Under the pieces are notes generated by a model. That model was not told where the DNA came from and ran no database searches. It worked only from the letters and a program-made list of their open reading frames with translations. Below are positions 37,880 through 48,882 of a stretch of DNA of 64,000 nt, piece after piece. The stretch's first letter is position 1, and each line of letters opens with the position of its first letter. Source of the DNA: Meira nashicola (lineage: Eukaryota; Basidiomycota; Exobasidiomycetes; Exobasidiales; Brachybasidiaceae); NCBI GenBank assembly GCA_001600355.1, contig BCJU01000002.1:1302001-1366000 (forward strand). Direction: 5' to 3'. The translations under genes and the position numbers were made by a program.

Positions 37880-40798
37880 ATGTCAGCAAGTGCAGTGGAT
37901 TCATCTTCATCGTTCGAGAAAGGAGGTGATATGGGAAAGGAAGCGGACGTTGCAGTGGTGGGTGGATCACAAGCAAGCGAAGAACAATCAAGGGGCTCAC
38001 GGTATAGTAGCCGTCTTCGTAAACCAAGCAGAAAGGTGGTCGAGGAAATGGAACAGACGCAGGATGGCGTGAATGAAGAAAAGGCGGACTCTGAAATGTC
38101 CGGCCAAGGAATTGCGGGAAAGCGCGAAAAATCTACAGAAAAAGCTGAAGAATTTTGCATTTGTCGTAAAGGAGATGATGGAAAGCCAATGGTGCTTTGC
38201 GCAGTTTGTAGTAAATGGTAAGTTGATAAAAAGGAATCTCATGCTGTGGTTACGAAATTGAATAAACTGACACTGCCCCTCTTCTTACTTTATAGGTATC
38301 ACTTCAAATGTATAGGTTTGACGAAAAAAGTTGCAGAATCTTTGACGGAGTTTACTTGCCCTTCTTGTGTTAAAGCTAAATCTTCGCCGGAAGTTGCTTC
38401 GGCGAATAGTCCAGAACAATCTAGTAATAATGTGCCATCTGCATCACCTAAGCGTAAACTTCAAGAGGCTGACGTTGCCAGTAAAAAAGCACGCTCTCAA
38501 GCGCCAACACTTTCACCTTCACGAGCACAACATGCAGTAAAAGAATCTACGCCTGTCAATGTACAGACAAATCGTAAACTTTCCACGTCTGGCTCTAGCG
38601 GTTCAAAGTCAAATACCAGCTCTGCAAGCGCAGTCCAGCGATCTCGTAGTAATGCCCTTCGAAAACATGCAGAAGAACAATTTGCAACAATCTTCTCAGA
38701 GATTATGACAGAAGGAATGGAAGATAAACAAGATGCATTGGAAAAGAGTCAGGAATATGCACACAGCTTTGAAGAAGCCCTTTATGAAATGACAAATGAG
38801 AGTGCCATTAATGCTAATTTCCGCGTCGCTGGAAAAGTATACCGAGATAAACTACGAAGTTTCATGTTCAATTTAAGAGACAAAACTAATGTTACTTTGC
38901 GTGCAAAGATTGCGGACGGCAGTATTTCTGCTGTTGAGCTATCTAATATGTCCAGCGAAGAATTGGCAAATGATGCAAGACGAGAAGAAGTAGAAAGAAG
39001 AAAGAAGGAAAGTTTGGAACAAAGTATTCTCAAAAAGGATGAAGCACCTCTCAGAAAATTGACGCATAAAGGAGAAGTTGATATCGAATATGAGAATCGA
39101 CTTACAGAGGAACAAGTTCACTCCTCAGTCTCTGTATCAAATAGAGTACAAGGCGAAGAAGTGCCTGAAAAGAGCTTTATTGGTCAATCTACAGAGCAAG
39201 GCAGTCAGGACGACAAGCAATCTTTTGCTAAATTATCCTCTGCATCAGAATCTGCCCGCCGAAGTTCACAAGCGGTCCAATCTCCCACATTACCATTTGA
39301 TTTCTCAAATGTTTGGCAAGGTGAAAAAGGTGAGAATGAAGAGGAAGATGCACAAGCTGGCTCAGATCAAGAACATGAAACGAATCAAGATGGTGATATA
39401 TCGATCGCCATCAGACATACAGAAGAAGTTGATGATGACAATAAGGAAGATGAAAAAGCAGATGACTTTATTGATGATTTTCTTGGTATGCCTGAAGATG
39501 GAGATGGAAATAGTAGGGAACAAGAGACAAATACACAAGAAAATTTACCTTCAATCGGATGGAAAGGATCAATTCACATGCCAGACGAAGGTTTCTTTAC
39601 CTGCGCTGTAAGACAAATAGCTGGCAGAGATCTTACTACACAAGATTGGACAAATTTATTCCCATCTCCTTTTTCACTTATAGAAGGAAGATTGCCAAGC
39701 GGAAGTGCTATTCCATATTTGCTGGAGAGTAGAATCGCTCCACGTACTGAACTTGTAGCTCTTATGGCAGAGGCTGAATTCATTCCTGAAAGTATGCCTG
39801 AAGCTAACAAGATTACGAATGACAATGAAAATAAAACTTCATTTGATCATCTTGTAAAGTATTTTCAAGGAAAAGATCGTTATGGCGTCCTTCAACCTTT
39901 GCGATCAGCTAGAGGACGTGCGGTAAAAGATTTTTATTTGGCTGCTCTACCTAAAGATCATGAGATACCTGAATGGCTTGCTCTACTTTCACCACAATAT
40001 TTAATAGATGAAAAAAGATCGACTCGCGAAAAGGATTTGTTTTTATTAGTTGGTGTCTTGTTCAAGCAAGATGTACCTTCTCATGTCGCATATCGACCTG
40101 GACAATCAGCCTCAAGTCTTACACCTCGTGAAAGTGGTGGATATACACCAGATCAGAGCAACAATTCTACTGGTTTAGGAGGTGGATCGACAACGTTGCA
40201 AGATCTACTAAGGGCTGTAGGTGGCAATGCACGTTCAAACAATACACCTCCAAATTTAGGAGGAGGAGGAACACCTTCTTCTTTTACACAAACATCTCAA
40301 TCTGGTATCATACCCCCATCGTCGGTTCAAGCATTGAGTGAATTGCCAAAGCCACAATTAGAAGATGTTTTAACAAAGAATCCTAATTTGGTCGAAGATC
40401 TTTTACGTACTTTGGGTAAAACAACAGCACCACCACCACCTGTAGGTCCCCCTGGTCCTCCTCCTCCAAGACCTCCTATGGCTGGGTTTGGTAGTACTCC
40501 ACCTTATGGTCAAAATGCACAGCAGGGATATGGCTCAAATTCTAATTTTGCATCACAAAATTCAGCAAGCTATCAAGGAAATAGTCATTATCAATACGGA
40601 AATAATCAAAATCAATATTATCCCAACCAAAATAATTCGCAGCAAGGATATCATCAAGAATACAATTTTGGTCAAGATACCAATCATTCTTCTCAACAAC
40701 AACAACAATATGATCAAACTTCTGCAAATGGTAATAGGAGAGATTTTAACAATAATCAAAATTACGGAAGAGGTTATCAATCAGGAGGAAGATATTGA
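37880..40798 (+). CDS. BYE1: PHD finger/TFIIS-M/SPOC protein (BYE1/PHF3/DIDO family)
   Basis: RNA polymerase II-associated transcription factor, 946 aa. Exons 37880-38217 and 38296-40798 join through a split Trp codon (TG|G) across a 78-nt intron that interrupts the PHD finger. The PHD zinc ligands run from EEFCICRK through MVLCAVCSKWYHFKC to FTCPSC (about residues 91-140). A TFIIS central domain follows (KHAEEQFATIFSEIM to LRAKIADGSISAVELSNM, about 235-345), then an acidic linker and a SPOC domain (WKGSIHMPDEGFFTC to LFLLVGVLFKQ, about 550-720). The end is Pro-rich and then Gln/Asn/Tyr-rich, prion-like. The start is the first ATG of the open frame. Yeast Bye1 binds H3K4me3 and the polymerase; similar activity here is inferred. 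Confidence 0.88.
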
Positions 40799-41108
40799 AA
40801 AAAACGTGTAAATATAGAATTATTCATTTGTTTTGTTTGTCTACTTCTCCTTTGTCTTTTCACAGATGACACATCAATTGTACGATATTGTACTCTCCAT
40901 TTTGTGAAAAAAGACCTTAAATGATGAGTGAAGCATGACCTGCTTTCCAAGTGGGACAAAGAGACAACAAGATAAATCAACAAAGAGAGCCAGCGAGATT
41001 GTCAAACAAGAATACCTTTCCTAGAAATAATGAATATTGATATTGTTACAGATTATGCCAAATATATGAATACAATGATATGTGTGTGTGTATATGTGTG
41101 TTACTTGA
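40799..41108. other. Convergent intergenic spacer
   Basis: 3' flanks of the BYE1-like and UPF0538 genes; a GT-rich run near 41083-41100. Nothing else seen. Confidence 0.5.
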
Positions 41109-41684
41109 TTACCATTTCGTTTCGGGATTTTTAATGAAATCTTCATAATCTTGTTTATTGAATAAACTTAGTTCTGCTTCATTTTCTAAACCCAATTCTA
41201 CCAATGTTTTCGTTCCATCTTCTAAAATCCATTCCGGATGATCTAAATTAATGATTAAATTTGTTGTCTTTGCACCATGTGCTCTTGTATAAATTTTCAA
41301 AGTGTCCAATTTATCGGCAAAAGATCTGAATGCTTTAAAAATAGAATTTGAACGAACTTCTTGTTGACAATGAAGACGTAATTGATCAACAGTCATTTTC
41401 GTTATATCAACGTGTTGCAATACTAGCGCTTTCATTGATCTATAAGCGAAACTTTTTATTATTCTAATCGTTATAATTGAATCATTTAATGGTCTTGAAA
41501 GATTCGTTTCTTCATTTGCGAAATCATCTGCATCAGCTACAGGACGAAATCGATGAAATCCACCAGGTAATAAATCCGGCTTATATTCTTCTTCACCTTC
41601 AACCTTTGTCGATTCAGTAGTATTCACGTTACTAGGAATTAAAGGAGCTGCCGTTTGCGGCAACGAACTGACTGCTTCTGTCAT
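41109..41684 (-). CDS. UPF0538 family protein (C2orf76 homologue)
   Basis: Conserved protein of unknown function, 191 aa. The UPF0538 domain spans about residues 70-190: IITIRIIKSFAYRSMKALVL, then DTLKIYTRAHGAKTTNLIIN, a WILEDGTKTL stretch and a closing ENEAELSLFNKQDYEDF. An additional about 65-residue acidic N-terminal extension (EEEYKPDLLPGGFHRFRP) precedes the domain. The beta-grasp-like pattern suggests a ubiquitin-related fold; no activity is known for the family. Single exon, divergent from the SEC14-like gene. Confidence 0.82.
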   Translation of the reverse strand: MTEAVSSLPQTAAPLIPSNVNTTESTKVEGEEEYKPDLLPGGFHRFRPVADADDFANEETNLSRPLNDSIITIRIIKSFAYRSMKALVLQHVDITKMTVDQLRLHCQQEVRSNSIFKAFRSFADKLDTLKIYTRAHGAKTTNLIINLDHPEWILEDGTKTLVELGLENEAELSLFNKQDYEDFIKNPETKW

Positions 41685-42615
41685 TTGCCAATAGATGATC
41701 GTTCACTTATTTGTACTTGCCAGGTGATAAGGGTGAAAAGGAAGGATTAGTAGATGCTCGTGTGCCTTTGTCAAAATTTAAACTTTTCGTGACAAAAAAA
41801 AAGAAGTGTTACACCCTATTGTTCCTTGTTCTAGGCTTTAGCTTCCGGGTCGCGCAGCGCCCGCAAATGTTAATCAAAATGATAAATGCTTATATAATCG
41901 TTAACCCAAATATGTTTAATTCATATATTGCTTCAAGCGTAATCTAGATTGGAAATTTAACAGACGCGTTCAAAAAGCCTTCCTTTCCTTTGCTGTACAT
42001 TCTCACCCTTTTTTGTTTATTGTATAAATGGCAAAGTAGGAGAAGGACATTGACATGAAAAGTCAAATAGAAGACCGAGTCATGCGGCATCACTGTATGA
42101 GAAAAGTGTGTACATAGATTCCATATCCAAGTACTACCCCGCATTTTTAAATACACAAGATACGCTAACGCAAAAAATGAAGTGCAGGCCCGTGCTACAC
42201 TAACCCCAAGAAATATTTTCGTGCATACATTCATGCTTTTTTTGACAGTGTTTTTGCTTGATTCGGTCATGTCATGTCATTTACGTTTCTTTTTCCCCTT
42301 CTATCAGCTGTTCAAATATGTAGTTGATCAATTTTCCCACACGGATTTCATTAGTTGCATCTTAGCGTCTTGTCCGGCGAAAAAGAAAGCAAGTACAATG
42401 ACAAAGGGCTCGGGCATCGATACTTGATTTCTTGTTTCATCAAACCTTTATCATCAAAGGCACAAAAGCTCAGCATACATCATCAAAAAAATACTACAAA
42501 TCATATCCCCGAGCCTTGATTAGAAAAGGTTTATAAAGGTGGAGAATCTAGCTTTGTCCTCCTTTTTTCTGAACAATCACCCTCAAAGAGAAACACACAC
42601 ACACCAATATCAAAC
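41685..42615. other. Divergent intergenic region
   Basis: Upstream of UPF0538 (minus) and the SEC14-like gene (plus). Carries the TATA box at 42532 and an AC-rich leader just before the ATG. Open frames on both strands (108 codons at 41944-42270 minus, 81 at 42182 plus) overlap each other, have no family features and are not supported. Confidence 0.4.
42532..42538 (+). promoter_or_regulatory. TATA box of SEC14-like gene
   Basis: TATAAAG 84 bp upstream of the ATG at 42616. The leader that follows is C/A-rich (CAAAGAGAAACACACACACA), typical of well-expressed fungal genes. Confidence 0.5.
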
Positions 42616-44293
42616 ATGTCTCAACCAAACGCCACAAAAGATGAATTTAAGGACATCATTCCAGAAAAGTATGAAATGCCAGAAGGTTATGATGGAAACT
42701 TGAATGAAGAACATCAAAATGATTTATATCAAATGTGGATCGCTTTTTTCGATATTTGTGATAAAGCACAAGGAACCAAATCTGAACAAAAACAAGATGG
42801 TTTCGCAGAAGATTGGGGAGTTGAAACAGATGCAGGAACACAAAAGAAACCAAGCGGTGGTGGTGGTGGTGCTTTAGGTGCAGTAAGTGGAGTATCAAAA
42901 TTAGTCAAAGGAAGTGGAGTTGATAAAGATGATGATAAAAAAGCTGCAGCTCAAGCACGTACAGAAGAAGCAAATATGGAACGTCTACTTTCAACTTATG
43001 GTTCTGCTGCCCTTCGTAATTCATTTTGGGTAATGGTAAAACGTGATAATCCTGACATTTTAATGTTAAGATTCTTACGTGCACGTAAATGGAATATTGA
43101 TGCAACAACCGCAATGTTAGCTTCAACGTTAAAATGGCGTTTAGATACAAATTTGGATATTCTCGTTCAAAAAGGTGATTTAGGTAACGGAAAAGAAATT
43201 CCAAAATACGTTGAAAATTTTGAAGCAAACGGAAAAGTGTTTTCACTTGGTACGAATTTACGTAATCAACCTGTAATGTACGTTCAATTCGGTAAACACG
43301 TCATTTGGGCTCAACCACAAGCAACAACAAAGAAGTTTATCATTGCTCATTTTGAATTAGTACGTTTATTAGTCGTTCCACCAAATGACAAAATCGTTTT
43401 ATTATTCGATTGTACCGGCTTTGGACCTTCAAATTTGGACGTTATAAATTTCCTTTATATTCTTCAATGTCTTCAATCTTATTTCCCCGAACAATTGGCA
43501 GTTTTAATTCTTCATAAAGCACCTTGGATTTTATCACAAGCATGGCATTTGGTTAAATGGCTTTTAGATCCTGTCGTACGTGCAAAAGTACGATTCACGA
43601 ATAAGCCTGAAGAATTAATGGAAGAAATTCCACGTAAACATATGCTTCGTTATATTGGAGGAGATGTTGATGTTGAATTTGATTGGGTTCCACCACAAGA
43701 AGGTGAGAATGATTTACATGAAAATAAAGAAGAAGTTGAAAAGAGATGGCAAAATCATAGAAGATTATGTGATGAATTTGAAATTATAACACGTAAATGG
43801 GCCGAATCAAAAGGAAAAGAATATGATCAAGAAAGAAGAGCATTAATTAAACGTTTACGTGTTTCACATATGGATTATGATCCTTTTTGGCGTGGAAGAT
43901 GGGTTCATGATCGTAATGGAGATTTATCACAAAAGAATCCTGGAATGATTCGTTGGCAATATCCAATGATTGATGGAACGAAAACTCGTGAAATTTTAGG
44001 TCATGAAACTTGTAAGAAAACACTCGTACGTGAATTACAAGAAATTGCAGCAGGTGCTTCAGTTGATTTTGCAGAAGCAAGAACACAAGAATTGTTGAAA
44101 GAAGGTAAATGGGGTGATTGGAATTCATGTGATGATTTACCAAAACCACCAACTGGATTCAATGATGGAAAATTAACATATGATGATGATGGAGGTCTTG
44201 CAGCTTCTATTGATGTTATTGGTTTAAACGGACCAGAAACTTTACAAAAAGCAAAAACAAACGGAACAATTCCAAAAAAGACAGTCACACCTC

Positions 44294-44329
<36 letters not shown>

Positions 44330-44499
44330 ATGATACAGCCGTGAACGAAAAGAGTATTGATCAAACAACAAAAACAAATGGCAGCACAACAACAAAACCA
44401 TCACAAGTTCAAACAAATACAAATGATGCACCACCTAACGAATTAACAAATGAAAAAGTAGGAATGTTTGGTTCTTTGAAGAAAAAGATTATGGCTTAA
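42616..44499 (+). CDS. CSR1: SEC14-like phosphatidylinositol transfer protein (CSR1 type)
   Basis: Lipid-transfer protein of 627 aa. A CRAL-TRIO N-terminal helix region holds DILMLRFLRARKWNIDATTAML (given in part), a strong family motif, at about residues 148-170. The lipid-binding CRAL-TRIO domain spans about residues 195-360, with VLLFDCTGFGPSNLDVINF, LQSYFPEQLAVLILHKAPWI, and IPRKHMLRYIGGDVDVEF. Yeast Csr1/Sfh2 is the closest well-known type. The C-terminal 100 residues are low-complexity, with a poly-Thr run and a short conserved end (GMFGSLKKKIM). The codon set is narrow, strongly favouring CGT and TTA. Symbol by family resemblance only. Confidence 0.8.
44296..44329 (+). repeat. ACA trinucleotide repeat encoding poly-Thr
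   Basis: About eleven ACA units in frame in the C-terminal region of the SEC14-like gene. Confidence 0.85.
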
Positions 44500-44580
44500 T
44501 TCCGTTCTCATTAATTGATACCATGGTTATATATGTTTCACATTCAATTTAATTTTATTGACTTTTATTCTACATGAATT

Positions 44581-46395
44581 TTATTCTTTGTCCTCTTCTT
44601 CATCATTTGAGTTATACCACAAAACAGTTCCAACACCAAGAAGTGCAATGTTTAAACAAGCAATAAATGTGCCAATAGCATTTGCAGTCCAACCTGATTT
44701 CAAAGGTGTTGGACCAGCAGGTAAAGCGCCAAAGTTTGTCAAAGATTGAATACCACCAGCATTACCTGTAAAAGGCAAACCTGCTTGTTGACATTGTTGA
44801 TACATATAAGATGGAACGTTTAAATTTTGTTGAATCTTTTCAGGTGCTTCAATTATTACCATTGCTAATCCAACGGATAAATGAAAGTCTATATGACAAT
44901 GCAAAATCCATGCACCCGGATTATCAGCAATAAGACGTAAACTTACACTACCTCCTTTAGGAACCAAAACAGTATCACGACGTATTGGATTCGGTTGATT
45001 TTCGATTTTTGGGGGATTAATTGTTGGATCATCAGAAGTTAAATCTTGACTTTTATGAACTGCTTGAAATTGATGTCCATGTAAATGAAATGGATGACTT
45101 GTCGGACCTGGATTTAATATAACGATTTCGAATGAATTCAAATGATCAACAATAATTGCATTACCGTTTGGTCCGTAAACGATTGGAAGATTTGCATGAT
45201 TTAAAGGCATATTTATTGAGGTAAAAAGTGATGGTGTTAATGGATGAATAAAAGTTGAACCATTAAAATAAGCATAACTCATTCCGTTTGCATATACGTT
45301 CCAATCGAATGATTTGATAAACACTTCTTCAGCAGTGAATTGAGGTTGAACAATTATAGGCTTCAAAGCCGTATCATCAAAATATTCGTACTCTATTGTT
45401 GGTCTATCGGATACTAATGGATTACCTTGTTTATATTGAATCATTGAAGTCATATTAAGTTGCAATGACCCAGAACCTTTTTGATACATCACAGGATCCA
45501 AGTTGAAATGAATAGGCCAATTTTGAGTGGTATCATTTCTTGCCTTGACCAAAACAGAATACCTTTGTGCGACTGCAATTGTAACTTCTTCAACCGGAAA
45601 TGCTTCCATATCCACACCATCAGCTTCAATAATGTTCATATCATGTCCTTCAATCCAAAAGTGAAACATTGATAAAGCTGCCATATTGATTAATCTTAAT
45701 CTGTATGTCTTTCCTGGTTCAAAAGAAAGTGTTGCATTTTCATTATAACCTGGTAAATATTCTGCTTTTGCTCCTTTTGCAGTATGAGCAAAATATACTA
45801 AACCAGAATCAGGTAAAGGTTCATTTCCTAATGGATTTTTGACATTTAATAATTCGTTAACGATCAAATCATTATGTTCACGATGATACCAATCTGCTAA
45901 AATGATGGTAAAATCATCATCGTATTTGTGTGGTTCATTATCAGCATGAATGATTGCAGGCGTTCTTAATCCATCAACATATTGACCATCATAATGACCA
46001 TGAGTCCAATATGTTCCCCATTGTTGTTGACGATCGATAGGACTTTTATATGAATTAAATGGTTCATATAAAATTGATTCTCCTTCTGGAATTGGACATT
46101 GAGTTATAAAAGCTGCACCATCAAAATAACCTGTATTATTAAAAAACATTCCATGAGAATGCAAAGAAGTTCCTCTTCCATCACCGAATGAGTTTGTAAA
46201 ATTAATCAAAAGTGAATCTGATTGATTAATCATAATGATAGGAGGTGGATAAATGCCATTTATACCAATCGCTCTTCTTGTGAACAATCCGTCCAAATTA
46301 ACATCTTCTACCCAACCAACATTCCAATTTAACGTAATATTCTCGGCCAATGTGTACGTTAATAAGAATGCCAAAAATAAGATGAACAAAGCCAT
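44581..46395 (-). CDS. Membrane-anchored multicopper oxidase, ferroxidase-like (Fet3 type), copy 1
   Basis: Cell-surface multicopper oxidase of 604 aa with a signal peptide (1-17), three cupredoxin domains and a C-terminal membrane span (about 572-592) with a short acidic cytosolic tail (NDEEEDKE). All copper ligands are present: LHSHG (79-81), THGH (132-134), HPFHLHGH (434-441) and HCHIDFH (499-505), with Leu510 at the axial type-1 position. Glu173 in WYHREHND aligns with the Fet3 iron-binding Glu185. The Asp that in Fet3 precedes the HPFHLHGH motif (Asp409) is replaced: the segment reads NPGPTSHPF, laccase-like, with Gly430 at the position. Iron oxidation may therefore be weaker or the substrate altered. 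Paralogue of 61136-62977 and next to the NRAMP gene. No FTR1 permease gene is adjacent. Confidence 0.88.
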   Translation of the reverse strand: MALFILFLAFLLTYTLAENITLNWNVGWVEDVNLDGLFTRRAIGINGIYPPPIIMINQSDSLLINFTNSFGDGRGTSLHSHGMFFNNTGYFDGAAFITQCPIPEGESILYEPFNSYKSPIDRQQQWGTYWTHGHYDGQYVDGLRTPAIIHADNEPHKYDDDFTIILADWYHREHNDLIVNELLNVKNPLGNEPLPDSGLVYFAHTAKGAKAEYLPGYNENATLSFEPGKTYRLRLINMAALSMFHFWIEGHDMNIIEADGVDMEAFPVEEVTIAVAQRYSVLVKARNDTTQNWPIHFNLDPVMYQKGSGSLQLNMTSMIQYKQGNPLVSDRPTIEYEYFDDTALKPIIVQPQFTAEEVFIKSFDWNVYANGMSYAYFNGSTFIHPLTPSLFTSINMPLNHANLPIVYGPNGNAIIVDHLNSFEIVILNPGPTSHPFHLHGHQFQAVHKSQDLTSDDPTINPPKIENQPNPIRRDTVLVPKGGSVSLRLIADNPGAWILHCHIDFHLSVGLAMVIIEAPEKIQQNLNVPSYMYQQCQQAGLPFTGNAGGIQSLTNFGALPAGPTPLKSGWTANAIGTFIACLNIALLGVGTVLWYNSNDEEEDKE

Positions 46396-46791
46396 TTTGG
46401 TTTAAAGAGGAGATGAAGAAGAATAAAATCTAGATGAGAATTGGCACCACTTTTTAAACAATTTGAACGGGCTTCATCTTCTTATCTACTTTAGTGATGC
46501 AAAAAAATGTGATGTCCTACTTTCCGCTTCCGCGCGGTACTTTTTCGTCATACTTTTTTCACCCAAATATAGGCAGATAACGATGAAGGTATTTGATCCC
46601 CAATCATACTTGTTTGCATAATCGTAATGCTATCGGCCAATTCTGCGAAAAAAAAGCGCCGCTTATCGCTTTCAAACGACAATCTGATAGCGGCTAGTAC
46701 GATTAACGTGAAAAAAAGAGATATACAATTTATAAACATAATAAAACACTATGATACAATGAATTGACGTAACATTCGACATATCTTCTTT
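46396..46791. other. Intergenic region between oxidase copy 1 and NRAMP
   Basis: Promoter of oxidase copy 1 (minus). Contains GATA-factor-type hexamers: TTATCT at 46482-46487 (AGATAA on the minus strand) and AGATAA at 46575-46580. In basidiomycetes, GATA repressors of the Urbs1 type act on such sites in iron-uptake genes; whether these function is unknown. Confidence 0.35.
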
Positions 46792-48882
46792 TCAAGATTT
46801 ACCCGTAAAAAGGGCAACAAGAGTATAAATATCAGCAATCACAATCACCAAATAAATCACAATAGCAATTCCAATAATATACCATTTATTCGCAAAATTG
46901 TGCGTAACTTTTGATGCGATTGATGATCGTGTGGATTCGTGATAATCTTGCCCTTCAGTAGAAGTGAACGTTGGTCGCTGTAAAGGATCTTCTGGCCCTG
47001 CAAAAGGTGTAGTGCAACTTGTAGGATTGATTGCATCAGATGAAGATGGTGTGATAGCAGTTAATGGTACTCCCGTAACGATATCTTCTTTTGAGGCATT
47101 CTCTCTTGTCAATCTAGGTTCGACAACGTATTCTTCATCAACATCATCTTCTACTGCCATCTTTTTCTTCATAGAAGTGACGGCAATCAATGGTACCAAA
47201 ACAAAAGGTAATGCAAACGAAAGTGTAACTTGAGAAGCAATCAATGCCTGATCTAATCCTTGCCTTCCAACTCCAATCGCAATTGCCAAAGATGGAATTA
47301 TTGTAATGATTCTCGTTACCATCCTTCTCAAAAATGCATTCGTGCGCCATTTGATAAAACCTTCCGAAACAATTTGTCCTGCAAGCGTACAAGTGATCGA
47401 AGCAGATTGTCCGGCAGCCAAAAGAGCGATAGCAAACAAGATCGCATAAGCTCCTCCAAGTGTTGACTTTAATAATTCAAATGCGTCGTACAAATCGCTC
47501 AATTGTGCTGAACTATTGTTACCGTAATAAAATGCTGCTCCTGCTACTACCAAAATTGCAGAATTGATAGTGATCGCAAAGAAGAATAGTGAAAGGGCAA
47601 TATCCCATGCAGCATGAGGTAAATGTGTTTTCATTTCTGAAATTGTCATTCGCGTAGGCCAAAGAGTTTTTGTTTGTCCTCGTGTTTGATCAGATCGTAA
47701 AGCTGGAACGGTTGCTTGTTCTTCAGACCTTCCGATATGACGACGTCCTCTGTTTCGCAAATGTGCATCAAAGGTAGGGAAGTTATTGGCAATATAAGTT
47801 CGTAAAACGCTAAAACAACGTTGAAGCCAGGGCATAGTATCATTACCATTTGTAGACGTCGATTCGGTCACCTCGGGATCCATTTCGAATCGCAAAGCAT
47901 TTTTGCTTTTATCGATACGATTGATGGTGGAAAAATGACTTCCAAGGTACATAGCATGGGGCATAATCACAGCACCAATGATACCAATACCCGTATAAAG
48001 AGCTTCTGGTTGGACCAAGGTGGAAGAAGGAACGTATCCATCGAAAACCTTTGCCCAATTAGGTTTTGTACGAACCAATAAAGCGATATAGCATGCCAAA
48101 ACGATCATCACCAAAATCGCAATCAAAAATTCAAAGACTCGAAAATTTCCTTGTGGTTTGTAGATGAACAAAAAGAGCATAACATCGGCACATGTTACCA
48201 AAACACCTGCATATAAAGGTAATCCAGGAAATAGCAAATTGAGAGCAATAGCCGATCCAAGTAATTCAGCGAATTCCGTTGCAATGAGAGCGCCTTCAGA
48301 AACAAGGTAGAGCGCCCACAGAGTGAAAATACGCAAATTACGATATTTGAGCTTGTCAGGTGTACTGTTGGGAGCTCCATTTGAGCGTAAACGTAAGCGA
48401 CCGTCATCATCAGGTAAGAGAAGTAATCGAGTATTGCGTGCCAAATCATCACCAGTAACAACGCCCATTCGTACTGCTAAAATTTGTAAAAAGATACCAA
48501 AGATACCAGACATCAAAACGATGAATAATAATTTGTATCCGAATTGCGAACCAGCTGCTAAATCTGTCACCCAATTTCCAGGATCAGTGTAACCTACACT
48601 TGCAATGATACCTGGTCCAATAAATGCTGTATGACGTTTTGCGATTGTTAACGCTTTGTTGTACCATGTTTTTCGACTTCCTCCATCAGGAGAATCATCT
48701 ATCCCACCACGATCGTCTGTGTGTATGATTGCTTGCTCATTGCCTTGTCTTTTGTCTGCTACTTTGACTTCGTTTGAATCAATTTTAAAGCCAGACCCAT
48801 TACGTTTCACAACTGGCAAATTGTAAATATCAATTTCTGATGAGCCTGAAGCAGAATTTGTGAGATGTGAAGGTAGATTCAT
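46792..48882 (-). CDS. NRAMP-family divalent metal transporter (SMF type)
   Basis: Proton-coupled Mn2+/Fe2+ transporter of 696 aa. The TM1 metal-site motif GYTDPGNWVTD lies near residue 100, and the TM6 motif MPHAMYLGSH near residue 303; Asp, Asn and Met side chains of these motifs bind metal in characterised Nramps. About 11 hydrophobic segments are visible. A long cytosolic loop of about 100 residues follows TM6, and another hydrophilic stretch lies before the last helix, so the protein is longer than yeast Smf1-3 (470-575 aa). The N-terminus (about 75 residues) is hydrophilic. Co-oriented upstream of oxidase copy 1, with a 396-bp gap, suggesting a shared metal-handling theme. Plasma or endosomal membrane cannot be told apart from sequence. 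Confidence 0.9.
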   Translation of the reverse strand: MNLPSHLTNSASGSSEIDIYNLPVVKRNGSGFKIDSNEVKVADKRQGNEQAIIHTDDRGGIDDSPDGGSRKTWYNKALTIAKRHTAFIGPGIIASVGYTDPGNWVTDLAAGSQFGYKLLFIVLMSGIFGIFLQILAVRMGVVTGDDLARNTRLLLLPDDDGRLRLRSNGAPNSTPDKLKYRNLRIFTLWALYLVSEGALIATEFAELLGSAIALNLLFPGLPLYAGVLVTCADVMLFLFIYKPQGNFRVFEFLIAILVMIVLACYIALLVRTKPNWAKVFDGYVPSSTLVQPEALYTGIGIIGAVIMPHAMYLGSHFSTINRIDKSKNALRFEMDPEVTESTSTNGNDTMPWLQRCFSVLRTYIANNFPTFDAHLRNRGRRHIGRSEEQATVPALRSDQTRGQTKTLWPTRMTISEMKTHLPHAAWDIALSLFFFAITINSAILVVAGAAFYYGNNSSAQLSDLYDAFELLKSTLGGAYAILFAIALLAAGQSASITCTLAGQIVSEGFIKWRTNAFLRRMVTRIITIIPSLAIAIGVGRQGLDQALIASQVTLSFALPFVLVPLIAVTSMKKKMAVEDDVDEEYVVEPRLTRENASKEDIVTGVPLTAITPSSSDAINPTSCTTPFAGPEDPLQRPTFTSTEGQDYHESTRSSIASKVTHNFANKWYIIGIAIVIYLVIVIADIYTLVALFTGKS

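Noticed and set aside
41944..42427. Overlapping frames on both strands upstream of the SEC14-like gene
   Set aside because: They overlap in opposite strands, lack family features, and lie where promoters are expected.
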